NCBI RefSeq assembly: GCF_001429065.1
Contig: NZ_LMIB01000012.1
Location: 917,752 to 981,751, forward strand
Source: Sphingomonas sp. Root710
GTDB taxonomy: Bacteria > Pseudomonadota > Alphaproteobacteria > Sphingomonadales > Sphingomonadaceae
Reading direction: 5' to 3'
Length of the DNA: 64,000 nucleotides
The position numbers and the translations under genes are program-made. Below the pieces are notes generated by a model that saw only the letters and a program-made list of their open reading frames with translations, was not told the origin of the DNA and made no database searches. Of the stretch, positions 1 through 8,359 are shown one piece after another. Every line of letters begins with the position of its first letter. Position 1 is the first letter of the stretch.

Positions 1-990
1 CATCGCGGTAGGAATGGTGACGGCGATGAGGCCGATGCCGAGCCAGCCGATCGGCAGGTCCCGCTCAGCCACCGTCAGCGACAGGCCACCCCGCTTGCGT
101 TCGCGGGATGATGCGAGAGAATCGCGCAATCCTTTCCCGATCGGCAACATGAGCTGCAACAGCGTCCAGATCGCCGCCACGCCGATCACGCCTGCGCCAA
201 AGAAGCGGACGTGGCTTAGCCACACAGCCTCGGCCGCAGCTGGCGTGGCCAACAGCCAGGCGAGATAGGGCGTTACGATCCCGAAGCCGATCAACAACCC
301 GACCAGCAGGGCGATGCCGATGGAAAGACCCACGAGGTGCCCGGCGCCGATCAGCGCGAATTGAAGCGTGACGTCGACGACCGAACCGTAGGGGCCGATG
401 CGGAACCACTTGGTCACCCCGGCGGCGGCAAGCTGGGTTGCCGCGAGAGCGGAATAGGCGGCTGCGGCGATCGCGCCGACGATGATCGTCCGCAGGCCTG
501 CCCGGCTCTCTTCGCTGCCCCGGCTTTCGTTGCTGCCGACCTTGAGCACTTCGGCCGCCGCCACCCCTTCGGGATAAGGCAGATTCGACCCGATCACCAG
601 CGCACGCCTCAACGGTCCGGAAAACAGAACCCCGAGCAAACCGCCGGTCGTGCATATCCAGAAAGTCGGCCAGAAGGAGAAGTCCTGCCACCAGCCGACC
701 ATGATCAAACCGGGCAGGACGAAGCCGATCGCCGAGAGCGCTCCGGCCGACGACGTGATCGTCTGAACGATGTTGCTCTCAAGGATGTTGCTGGTGCGGA
801 ATGCCCGTAGCGCCGCCATGGAGATCACCGCGGCCGGAATCGAGGTAGCGAAGGTGAGGCCGATGCGCAGCCCCAGCGACAAGTTCGCCGCGGTAAACAA
901 GAAGGTCATAACGCAGCCGAGAACGATGCCGCGGACGGTGAACTGCGGATAGGAAGGGCCAGCTTTCGTCAAAGCCCCCTCACCCCGCAT
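1..990 (-). CDS. OPT family oligopeptide transporter, C-terminus cut by window edge
   Basis: Reading leftward from an ATG at 990 gives 330 uninterrupted codons that run off the window edge. The N-terminal part matches the bacterial OPT family (proton-coupled uptake of oligopeptides or metal chelates across the inner membrane): a TVRGIVLG start, TFATSIPAAVISM, SNILESNIVQTI, a GFVLPGLIM membrane segment and NLPYPEGVAAAEVLKVG are all family hallmarks. Hydrophobic helices fill most of the visible part. The start overlaps the end of the upstream malonyl-CoA synthetase gene by 11 bases, so the two are probably cotranscribed; a TTG at 972 is an alternative start. The family call is firm, the substrate is unknown, and the C-terminal half lies outside the window. 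Confidence 0.88.
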   Translation of the reverse strand, partial: MRGEGALTKAGPSYPQFTVRGIVLGCVMTFLFTAANLSLGLRIGLTFATSIPAAVISMAALRAFRTSNILESNIVQTITSSAGALSAIGFVLPGLIMVGWWQDFSFWPTFWICTTGGLLGVLFSGPLRRALVIGSNLPYPEGVAAAEVLKVGSNESRGSEESRAGLRTIIVGAIAAAAYSALAATQLAAAGVTKWFRIGPYGSVVDVTLQFALIGAGHLVGLSIGIALLVGLLIGFGIVTPYLAWLLATPAAAEAVWLSHVRFFGAGVIGVAAIWTLLQLMLPIGKGLRDSLASSRERKRGGLSLTVAERDLPIGWLGIGLIAVTIPTAM

Positions 991-2575
991 CAGGAGCGTC
1001 AGCCTGCGGCGCGAAGAGCCCGGCATAGGCTTCCCGCAATTCCTTCTTCTGGATCTTTCCCATCACGTTGCGAGGCAGCTCATCGACAAGGACGATCCGG
1101 CGAGGCTGCTTGAACCGCGCGAGATCGTCGTTGATCGCCGCGATGATCCCGGTCTGCTCGATGGTCGCGCCGGCCACTGGCTTCACCACCGCGACCACCG
1201 CCTCTCCGAGATCGCGGTGCGGCACACCGATCACCGCGCATTCCGCGACGCCGTCGAGTGCCTCGATCACGGCTTCAACCTCGGCCGGATAGACGTTGAA
1301 ACCGCCGGAAATAATGAGGTCCTTGGCGCGGCCGACGATGAATACATAGCCTCGTTCATCGATATGTCCGAGATCGCCGGTAATGAAGAAACCGTCCGGC
1401 CGGAAATCCTCGGCGGTCTTTTCGGGACGCCGCCAATAGCCCTTGAAGACATTGGGGCCGCGTACCTCGATCACGCCGGTTTCCCGGTGGAGGACGCGGC
1501 CCGTCTCCGGGTCCGTCACCCGCAATGCGATGCCGGGCAGCGGAAAGCCGACACTACCGGGAATACGCTCGCCCTCATAGGGGTTGGAGCTATTCATATT
1601 GGTCTCGGTCATACCGTATCGTTCGAGGATCGCATGACCAGTGCGTTCGCGGAACGCCTTGTGCGTTTCGGCACTCAGCGGCGCGGATCCCGACACGAAC
1701 AGCCGGATATGCGCGGCGAGATCGGGCGTGAAGTCGGGCCTGTCGAGCAGCCGGACATAGAAGGTCGGCACACCCATCATGACGGTCGCTTCGGGCATAT
1801 GGCGCACGAGTTCGCCAGCGTCGAAACGCGGAAGGAAGATCATCGAAGCGCCGGCGGCCAGCGTCACATTCGTTGCGACGAACAGCCCGTGCGTGTGGAA
1901 TATGGGCAGGGCGTGCAGCAGCCTGTCCTCCGCGGTGAAGCGCCAATATTCGCGCAGCGTCTCGGCGTTGGACCGCAGATTGCCGTGGGTCAGCATCGCC
2001 CCCTTTGCGGGGCCGGTCGTCCCCGACGTGTAGAGGATCGCCGCGAGATCGTCCGAGGCCCGCTCCACATCCTCGAACGCGTCGCCCTGGCCGGCGGCGA
2101 GCGCCATCAACGTCCCCTCGCCGCCTGTTCCGAGCGAGATCAGATGACGAACGCCTGCGTTGTCGGCGATGCCTTCCATCGTCGCTTCATCGTCCGGACG
2201 GCAGATGAAGATCGCCGGCTCGGCATCGCCGAGGAAATAGCGAACCTCATTCGACGTGTAAGCGACGTTGAGCGGAAGATAGACCGCGCCCACCCGTAAG
2301 GCGGCGAGATAGACCATCAAGGCTTCGGCGCTCTTCTCCACCTGCACGGCGATGCGGTCGCCTGGCGCGACGCCCAGCGACACGAACAGATTGGCGAGCC
2401 GCGCACTCTGCTCGACGGCGTCACCATAACTCCACGTTCGCCGATCCGGCTCGATGAGGAACGCTTTATCGGGATTGGCTGGGAAACGCGCACGCAGGAA
2501 GGTGAACAGATTATCCGACGGGAGCGCTGGCAAGAGCTTTTCCTTTTGATGCTGGGGCGTCCAGGCGCCGGACAT
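980..2575 (-). CDS. matB: Malonyl-CoA synthetase (malonate-CoA ligase), MatB-like
   Basis: Member of the ANL (acyl-CoA synthetase) superfamily, predicted to make malonyl-CoA from malonate, CoA and ATP in the cytoplasm. The P-loop-like motif YTSGTTGPAKGAM, the A5 motif RYGMTETNMNSSNPYEGE, the hinge region TGDLG...GRAKDLIISGGFNVYP and the C-terminal lysine in PRNVMGKIQKK are present. The TETNMNSSNPY stretch is close to rhizobial MatB and unlike generic fatty-acid ligases. The upstream gene encodes malonyl-CoA decarboxylase, so the pair would convert malonate to acetyl-CoA. The 5' end overlaps that gene. The start is uncertain: ATG at 2575 has no clear Shine-Dalgarno, while a TTG at 2533 is preceded by AAGGAAAAG at good spacing and would give about 517 residues, nearer the family norm. 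Confidence 0.88.
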   Translation of the reverse strand: MSGAWTPQHQKEKLLPALPSDNLFTFLRARFPANPDKAFLIEPDRRTWSYGDAVEQSARLANLFVSLGVAPGDRIAVQVEKSAEALMVYLAALRVGAVYLPLNVAYTSNEVRYFLGDAEPAIFICRPDDEATMEGIADNAGVRHLISLGTGGEGTLMALAAGQGDAFEDVERASDDLAAILYTSGTTGPAKGAMLTHGNLRSNAETLREYWRFTAEDRLLHALPIFHTHGLFVATNVTLAAGASMIFLPRFDAGELVRHMPEATVMMGVPTFYVRLLDRPDFTPDLAAHIRLFVSGSAPLSAETHKAFRERTGHAILERYGMTETNMNSSNPYEGERIPGSVGFPLPGIALRVTDPETGRVLHRETGVIEVRGPNVFKGYWRRPEKTAEDFRPDGFFITGDLGHIDERGYVFIVGRAKDLIISGGFNVYPAEVEAVIEALDGVAECAVIGVPHRDLGEAVVAVVKPVAGATIEQTGIIAAINDDLARFKQPRRIVLVDELPRNVMGKIQKKELREAYAGLFAPQADAPDAG

Positions 2576-3893
2576 TTTTGCTGGCGGCAATAAGGCCGTC
2601 ATTGGCAAAGGCTTCGTGGTTGGTTTCCACCTGCGCCAGATCGTAGAGATAATTCACCATCAGCCCGGCGGATTCGCGCATTCCCTTGGCAGAGGTGTCG
2701 CCAAGCCAGCACAAGCGCTCCAGCCGGGCGCCGTTGCCCAGGTGAAAGCGCGCGACGGGATCGACCGGCCGCCCCCTGGCATCACGCGCCTTGAGGAAAT
2801 ATTCGGCGGCGAGCGGCATCAGATCGGACTTCAATCGCGCGGCCTTGCCGCCGTCGTCCTTCCAGTTCGGATCGTCGAGCCGCGCGCGGACGTCGCGCGC
2901 GTCGTCATTGGCGGCCAGCCAGCGGGAAAAGCCGGGAACCGGCGACAGGGTCACGAAGGTCGACAGGCCGGGGAATTCATGCGCGAGCTCCTCGACCACC
3001 TGCTTGATCAGGAAATTGCCGAACGAGACGCCCTGAAGCCCTGGCTGGCAATTGCTGATCGAATAGAAGACAGCCGTCGTGGCGCTTTGGGGCGCCATCG
3101 GCACCCGGTCCTCCGCAAGCAACGTCTGGATCGAATCCGGAATGGCGTCGGTCAGCGCCACCTCGACGAAGATCACCGGGTCGCTCGCCAGCGCCGGATG
3201 GAAGAAGGCGTAGCAGCGCCGATCCGGCGGTTGGAGGCGCCTGCGCAAATCGCCCCAGCCGCCGATCTGGTGCACCGCCTCATAGCGGATGATGCGTTCG
3301 AGGATGTCGGCCGGGGTCGACCAGTCGATCCGTTGGAGGACGAGGAAACCGCGGTTGAACCAGGACTGGAAGAGATGTTCGAGATCGTCGTCGACGCATC
3401 GCAGCGCGGGCCGCTGCCGCAACGCTTTCAGGACATCTTCCCGCAGCCGGACGAGCGCCGCGGTGCCCCCCGTCGCCCGGTTTATGCGGCGAAACAATTC
3501 CTGCCGGGCCGGCTCAATCGCCTGGACGAGGGTGCGGAATCGTTCGTGCGACGGCGCCTTTTCATGCGCGGCCCATGCGGCGCGCGCCGCCGGCCAATCG
3601 GGCCCGAACCCTTCGGCGAGCCGCACGAAGAAGGCGACGCGTTGCTCGGCGTCGGCCAGCTCGTAAAGCTCCATGATGTCGGCGGCCAGCGCGGTGCCCG
3701 ATGCCTCGCCCTTGCCGGACAACAGGCTGCGGCAGAGCGTCTCCAGCCGGGCGACGACGTCGCGTTCGGCAGGCCCCCGCCCATCCTGCCGTTGGCGGTT
3801 CGCGAGCCGGCCCGGAACGGCGCGCATGATCAACCTTCCGACGAGATCGCGCAGTCGCGTCACATCGGTCGATCGACGCAAGGTCGTCATCAT
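2511..3893 (-). CDS. Malonyl-CoA decarboxylase
   Basis: About 460 residues, the length of the MCD (MLYCD/MatA) family, which decarboxylates malonyl-CoA to acetyl-CoA. Recognisable stretches are the helical N-terminal part, the catalytic-domain segment CYAFFHPALASDPVIFVEVAL, NFLIKQVVEEL, the TFVTLSPVPGFSRWL block and the C-terminal VNYLYDL. The chosen ATG at 3893 forms an ATGATGA overlap with the stop of the upstream peptidase gene, so translation is probably coupled; an earlier GTG at 3938 would only add a non-family extension. Its downstream neighbour is the malonyl-CoA synthetase, which supports a malonate-assimilation role. No malonate carrier (MatC) is visible next to them. Confidence 0.9.
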   Translation of the reverse strand: MMTTLRRSTDVTRLRDLVGRLIMRAVPGRLANRQRQDGRGPAERDVVARLETLCRSLLSGKGEASGTALAADIMELYELADAEQRVAFFVRLAEGFGPDWPAARAAWAAHEKAPSHERFRTLVQAIEPARQELFRRINRATGGTAALVRLREDVLKALRQRPALRCVDDDLEHLFQSWFNRGFLVLQRIDWSTPADILERIIRYEAVHQIGGWGDLRRRLQPPDRRCYAFFHPALASDPVIFVEVALTDAIPDSIQTLLAEDRVPMAPQSATTAVFYSISNCQPGLQGVSFGNFLIKQVVEELAHEFPGLSTFVTLSPVPGFSRWLAANDDARDVRARLDDPNWKDDGGKAARLKSDLMPLAAEYFLKARDARGRPVDPVARFHLGNGARLERLCWLGDTSAKGMRESAGLMVNYLYDLAQVETNHEAFANDGLIAASKNVRRLDAPASKGKALASAPVG

Positions 3894-5932
3894 TGCGCGG
3901 ACCCTGGGTTCACACCCTTCAGATAAGTATCGAACCATGAGATCAGCCGGCCCAGCGCATCGGTCTGGTTCTCGCGCTTGCGGAAGCCATGACCTTCGCC
4001 GGGATAGAAATGCGTCTCGCTGGTGACGCCATTGGCCTTCAATATCGCGGCGACTTCGCGGGTCTGGCCCGGCGGGACTCTTATGTCGTTTTCCCCCTGA
4101 AGCGCGAGCAACGGCGCCTTTGCGGCCGGCAGATAGGTGAGCGGCGACTGCTGCCTGTACAGCGCCGCCGCGCTTTCCGGATCACCGCCGAGCAGCCCAC
4201 GCTGATATTCGCGCAGCATCCCGTCGCTGTTCTGCCACATCGTCGTCCAGTTGATGATGCCATAGCGCTCGACCGCGGCGGCGAAAGCGTCCGGCGCGCG
4301 GCCGATCGCCATCAGCGTCAGATATCCGCCATAGGACCCGCCGGTTATCCCGACCCGCTTGGCATCGACATAGCCCGTCGCCACGAGGAAGTCCTTGGCC
4401 GCTAACAGATCCTTCAGGTCGCCGCCGCCGAGATCCTTCTGATTGGCCATCTGAAAGGCGTGGCCATAGCCGATCGATCCGCGAAAATTGGGCGAGATGA
4501 CGACATAGCCGCGCGACGCCAGCGCCGTGACCGTCGAATCGAAATAATCCTCGGTCTGCCGCTTCGGCCCGCCATGAGGGATCACCACGGCGGGGTTGCT
4601 GCCGTCGCGCTTGAGATTGAACGGCATCACCAGATGCGCGCTGATTAGCGTCCCGTCGAAACTCTTATATGTCACGATCGACGATTTCGGCAGGCGCGCC
4701 GGATCGAGGCTGGCGAGTGAAAAATGGGTCAGCGCCCGGCGGTCACCCGTCTGGCTATCCACGACGTGAAGCTCGCCCGGGCTGTCGGCGCTCGCCAGAT
4801 AGACGAGCAGCCGCCGGTTATCGGAGGCGAAAGCGCGCGTGGCCATCGTCGCGGCGCGATTGGCTCCCGGCGGCAGCGGCAAAATCCGCTCCTGCCCGGT
4901 CGCCACGTCGACCAAGGCAAGCGTGGCGCGGCCATCGGCGTTCGTCCGGACCAACATCGTCTTCCCATCGGGTGAGAAACCGTCGGCGAACTGCTCCCAT
5001 GGCGTTGGCTTCAGCCAGCGATAGCGTCCGGTCACCATATCGAACAGTCCGGCGCGGACCTGCCCGGTCTGCTGGTTGGAACTGATCGCGAGCGTGCGGC
5101 CATCGGCGCTGAGATCGCTCGCGGTGATCAGGGCGGGGCGCGGCGAGCGGGTGATTTCCTCGACGCTGCCGGTATCGGCATCGATGCGCCACACGCTCGC
5201 TACCGTGTTCGCGATGTTGGTGCGGTTGGCAATGATCACCCGGTTGTCCGGAGCCCAGCGAACGACCGACCAGTTGAATTCCGCCGCCTTTTCCCGGGTG
5301 AGCTGCCGCACCTCGCCCGTCGCCTGGTCGAGAATGGCGATATTGGTGCTGGTGCCCCCGCGCGGGCGGATGGTGAAGGCAAGGCGCTTGCCGTCGGCAG
5401 ATATCACCGCGCCGGTTTCGTCGATCTCGGGCGTGTTGGTCAGCTGGCGCGATGCGGTCCCGTCGGCCTTGACTGCGTACAGGTCGTGATATTCGTTGCC
5501 GCCCTTGTCCTGGGCATAGATGACCCATTGGCCGTCCGGCGACACGGCGAGACTCGACTGGGGATCGTCGCCCTGCACGATCTGAAGCGGCCAGCTTCCC
5601 TCGGCGTCGGTCCGCCACAGATTGTAGCGCCCGGTCAGGTTGGTGACGACGAAAACGCTCTTGCCATCGGCGCTCCACGCCGCGTCCTGATAGCCGCGAG
5701 TGAAGGTCAGATCGGTGACCGGGATCGGTGCGGCCAGAGGGTTTTCAGGCGACACGATCGAACGGGGATCGGTTACCGGCCGGGACGGACTCGGCACCGC
5801 TGCCGTCACCATGCCCGACAGCAGCGGGACGGCCGCAAATGTCGAAAGCATCAGGCCCGCGACCAGGGTTCGCAGGCCGGCAGCTTTTTGTGGACGGCTG
5901 TCGAAATGCAAGGCCGGTTCCATGAACGTCAT
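3890..5932 (-). CDS. Secreted S9 family prolyl oligopeptidase-like serine peptidase
   Basis: A 680-residue protein with an N-terminal hydrophobic segment (about residues 22-45) that should send it to the periplasm. A beta-propeller region with repeated SPDG/SADG (TolB/WD40-like PD40) blades fills residues 80-400, and an alpha/beta-hydrolase domain follows. The catalytic triad is visible: Ser533 in GGSYGG, Asp616 in ENDIRVP and His648 in GEGHGF. This is the dipeptidyl/acylaminoacyl-peptidase arrangement of family S9. The start at 5932 has GGAGG ten bases upstream. It sits 25 bases after the kynureninase stop and overlaps the decarboxylase start, so it is an internal gene of the leftward operon. 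It probably cleaves peptides for uptake, but the exact specificity is not readable. Confidence 0.9.
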   Translation of the reverse strand: MTFMEPALHFDSRPQKAAGLRTLVAGLMLSTFAAVPLLSGMVTAAVPSPSRPVTDPRSIVSPENPLAAPIPVTDLTFTRGYQDAAWSADGKSVFVVTNLTGRYNLWRTDAEGSWPLQIVQGDDPQSSLAVSPDGQWVIYAQDKGGNEYHDLYAVKADGTASRQLTNTPEIDETGAVISADGKRLAFTIRPRGGTSTNIAILDQATGEVRQLTREKAAEFNWSVVRWAPDNRVIIANRTNIANTVASVWRIDADTGSVEEITRSPRPALITASDLSADGRTLAISSNQQTGQVRAGLFDMVTGRYRWLKPTPWEQFADGFSPDGKTMLVRTNADGRATLALVDVATGQERILPLPPGANRAATMATRAFASDNRRLLVYLASADSPGELHVVDSQTGDRRALTHFSLASLDPARLPKSSIVTYKSFDGTLISAHLVMPFNLKRDGSNPAVVIPHGGPKRQTEDYFDSTVTALASRGYVVISPNFRGSIGYGHAFQMANQKDLGGGDLKDLLAAKDFLVATGYVDAKRVGITGGSYGGYLTLMAIGRAPDAFAAAVERYGIINWTTMWQNSDGMLREYQRGLLGGDPESAAALYRQQSPLTYLPAAKAPLLALQGENDIRVPPGQTREVAAILKANGVTSETHFYPGEGHGFRKRENQTDALGRLISWFDTYLKGVNPGSAQ

Positions 5933-5957
5933 CAGATCGCCTCCATTTGTCCGCTGG

Positions 5958-7196
5958 TCAGGTCACCCGCGCTCGCATGTGGAACTGTTGCTGGTCCCAG
6001 CTTCCGGTTCGCATGATCTCCCGAAGGATGTCGACCGCGCTCCATATGTCTTCGAAGCTGGTATAGAGCGGCGTGAACCCGAAGCGGAGCGTATCCGGTG
6101 CGCGGAAGTCCGGCACCACGCCCGCCGCTATCAACGCCTGGCATATCGGATAGGCATTGGCGTGCGCGAACGAGACATGACTGCCCCGCGCGTCGGCTGA
6201 GCGCGGGGTGAGAAGCTCGAAGTCGAATTCCGCGCATCGCGTCTCCACCAAATCCACGAACATCGAGCACAGCGCCTGTCCCTTGGCGAACAAGGCATCG
6301 AGATCGACGCCGTCGAACGTGGCGATTCCCCGCTCCAGCGCTGCCATGCCGATGATCGGCGGCGTGCCGCAGAGGAAGCGATCGATCGCCGGGGCAGGCG
6401 CATAATCGTCGCTGAACGCGAAGGGCGCGCGATGCCCCATCCACCCCGAGAGCGGCGAGCGCAGCTCCGATTGCAGCCGCTCCGCCACGAACAGGAATGC
6501 CGGCGCGCCGACCCCGCCGTTCAGATATTTATAGCCGCAACCGATCGCGAGATCGGCGTCAGCAGCGTTCAGCTCGATCTTCACCGCCCCGGCGCTGTGG
6601 CTGAGATCCCAGATGACCAGCGCACCTTTGGCATGCGCCGCCGCGGTGATCGCCGCCATGTCGTGCTTGTAACCGCTTCGGTAATGGACATGCGTCAGGA
6701 CGACGACGGCGACATCCTCGTCGATCGCGTCGATCACCCCCGATGCCGGCACGAGCTCGAGCCTGCGGCCCGGCAGCATGTCGACGATGCCCTGTGCGAT
6801 ATAGAGGTCGGTCGGGAAATTGCCGGGCTCGCTCAGGATCGTCGTCCGATCCGGCCGGGCGCCCAGCGCGGCGACGATCAGCTTGAACAGATTGACCGAG
6901 GTCGAATCGGCGACGATCACCTCATTCGCCCGCGCCCCGATGAGCGGCGCGATCCGCGCGCCGAGACGCTGCGGCGCGCCGATCCAGTCATGGCTGTTCC
7001 AGCTGCCGATCAGCCCCCGACCCCATTCCTCGGCGACGACGGCGCTCAGGCGCGGCAGCGTATCGGCAGGCAGCGCGCCCAGCGAGTTGCCGTCGAGATA
7101 GATCATCTTCTCAGGCAGTGAAAACCGGTCGCGTATGGAGCGAAAGGCATCCAGAGCGTCCAGCGAGCGGGCCGCCTCGATATCGGTGATCGCCAT
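5958..7196 (-). CDS. kynU: Kynureninase
   Basis: PLP-dependent hydrolase of fold type I that cleaves L-kynurenine to anthranilate and L-alanine in tryptophan catabolism. Close family matches are YLDGNSLG, EEWGRGLIGSWNSHDW, NFPTDLYIAQG, LTHVHYRSGYKHDM, IWDLSHSAGAV and the PLP lysine Lys223 in CGYKYLNGG. SGWMGH, CGTPPI and RFGFTPLYTSFEDIW follow. Starting at the ATG at 7196 gives 412 residues, matching pseudomonad KynU at the N-terminus. In-frame starts at 7247 and a GTG at 7268 (with GAGGGGAGAA upstream) are possible and would add an unrelated leader. It is the first gene of a leftward series. Its product, anthranilate, is the proposed substrate of the Rieske oxygenase at 18-20 kb. Confidence 0.95.
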   Translation of the reverse strand: MAITDIEAARSLDALDAFRSIRDRFSLPEKMIYLDGNSLGALPADTLPRLSAVVAEEWGRGLIGSWNSHDWIGAPQRLGARIAPLIGARANEVIVADSTSVNLFKLIVAALGARPDRTTILSEPGNFPTDLYIAQGIVDMLPGRRLELVPASGVIDAIDEDVAVVVLTHVHYRSGYKHDMAAITAAAHAKGALVIWDLSHSAGAVKIELNAADADLAIGCGYKYLNGGVGAPAFLFVAERLQSELRSPLSGWMGHRAPFAFSDDYAPAPAIDRFLCGTPPIIGMAALERGIATFDGVDLDALFAKGQALCSMFVDLVETRCAEFDFELLTPRSADARGSHVSFAHANAYPICQALIAAGVVPDFRAPDTLRFGFTPLYTSFEDIWSAVDILREIMRTGSWDQQQFHMRARVT

Positions 7197-7352
7197 CTCA
7201 GAAGCCTGGGCGGAGATCGCGGAAACAGGATGAGGGGACGAGCGCATGCGCCGCACAAGAATATGCACTCAAACCATTTCTCCCCTCGTTCAGGACAGCC
7301 GCCATGAGCAGCCGGCGTGCAAACCATAACAGGGAGCAGAGCGAACATTGTT

Positions 7353-7383
7353 TCTATTTGGACCGAATAGTCGCCAAAATGGC
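7353..7383. promoter_or_regulatory. Two adjacent palindromes in the kynureninase promoter region
   Basis: CTATT-N7-AATAG (7353-7369) is followed one base later by CGCCA-AAA-TGGCG (7371-7383). Both lie in the 259-base gap between the Lrp/AsnC stop and the kynureninase start, about 160 bases from that start. They are exact inverted repeats of the size expected for dimeric regulators. Assigning them to the neighbouring Lrp protein is inference only. Confidence 0.35.
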
Positions 7384-7455
7384 GGACATCATTCCTTCAA
7401 ATGACGATAGGGTCTTCCGATCGTTCTTTGGGCGTGCCTGGTGATTCGGCGACCG

Positions 7456-7926
7456 TTACGCCTTTTGCCACAACCTGCGCGCCGCCACGGCGACGGAGCC
7501 GCGGGATTTTACCGATTTCAGGCAAATGGTCGTCGATGATTTGCTGAGGCCCGGCATTGGCGAGATATTATGCCTGAGCACGTCGTCGACGTCATCGACG
7601 TCGCGACACACGACCTTGAGGATATAATCCGCGTCTCCAGCGGTCGTATAGCATTCGAGGATGGCATCATTCGCCCTCACCGCCTCTTCGAACTCAGTCC
7701 GCTGGAGGGGATTGATGACGACCTGCAATATCGCGACGACGCCAAGCCCCACCGCGCGACCGTCGATGTTCGCCGAATAGCCGGAAATCGCGCCGGATTG
7801 CTCCAGCGTCTGCACCCTCGTCCAGCAAGGCGTCTTGGACATGCCCATCGCCTCCGCCAGATTAGTGAAGGATTGGCGGCCGTTCGCCTCCAGCGCGATC
7901 AGAATCTTGAGATCGGTAGCATCCAT
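7456..7926 (-). CDS. Lrp/AsnC family transcriptional regulator
   Basis: A 156-residue protein of standard Lrp length. An N-terminal winged helix (MDATDLKILIAL, then the recognition region LAEAMGMSKTPCWTRVQTLE) is followed by the RAM ligand-binding domain (YTTAGDADYILKVVCRDVDD). The ATG at 7926 fits the family N-terminus; upstream in-frame starts would add a non-conserved leader. It lies immediately upstream of kynureninase on the same strand and divergent from the TonB receptor. Lrp-type KynR regulators are known to control kynurenine-pathway genes in pseudomonads, so control of the kynU series, and possibly of the receptor, is plausible. That is inferred from position, not shown by the sequence. 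Confidence 0.9.
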   Translation of the reverse strand: MDATDLKILIALEANGRQSFTNLAEAMGMSKTPCWTRVQTLEQSGAISGYSANIDGRAVGLGVVAILQVVINPLQRTEFEEAVRANDAILECYTTAGDADYILKVVCRDVDDVDDVLRHNISPMPGLSKSSTTICLKSVKSRGSVAVAARRLWQKA

Positions 7927-8359
7927 CAAAACCGCCCTTCCGAAATCCAGGCCGGAATCTGCGCGATTACCGGAATGATCGACGAAAAATATCGCCATTC
8001 GTGGACCAGGTCCAGCCGATGTGCCGAGTGACCGCACAATGGCCGCAATGACCACGCACGGGCCGAAACTCTCTAGAGAATCATGCGGCGAGCACGCGAA
8101 TCGGCTATCAGCTCAAAAGAATGATGTTCGCGTTTTCTGCCCAAAGCCCGGCGATCGTTTCACGGTTAACGTGGATCACCCGGAAAACAAGAACAACATT
8201 CGCCGTCGCGAGCATTACATTATCGAGACAGGGAAACTGTGATTTGAAATCGCACTTCCTGCACGAAACGTCCGACGAACAATAAATCAAAAAACAGAAA
8301 ACAGAAAAAATTTGAATCGCAGCAGGGGCATTCATTTATTTCAATAGAGGGGTTAAGTG
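7927..8359. promoter_or_regulatory. Divergent intergenic region with AT-rich leader of the TonB receptor
   Basis: This 433-base gap lies between the leftward Lrp/AsnC gene and the rightward TonB receptor, so it must hold both promoters. The part from about 8265 to 8345 is markedly A/T-rich compared with the surroundings. A Shine-Dalgarno AGAGGGG ends seven bases before the receptor ATG. I found no RNA gene or convincing coding sequence in it, and no promoter hexamers I would defend. Confidence 0.45.

Noticed and set aside
65-691. A 208-codon minus-strand frame near the left edge
   Set aside because: It is a frame-shifted reading of the OPT transporter, whose own frame runs unbroken from 990 to the window edge with family motifs.
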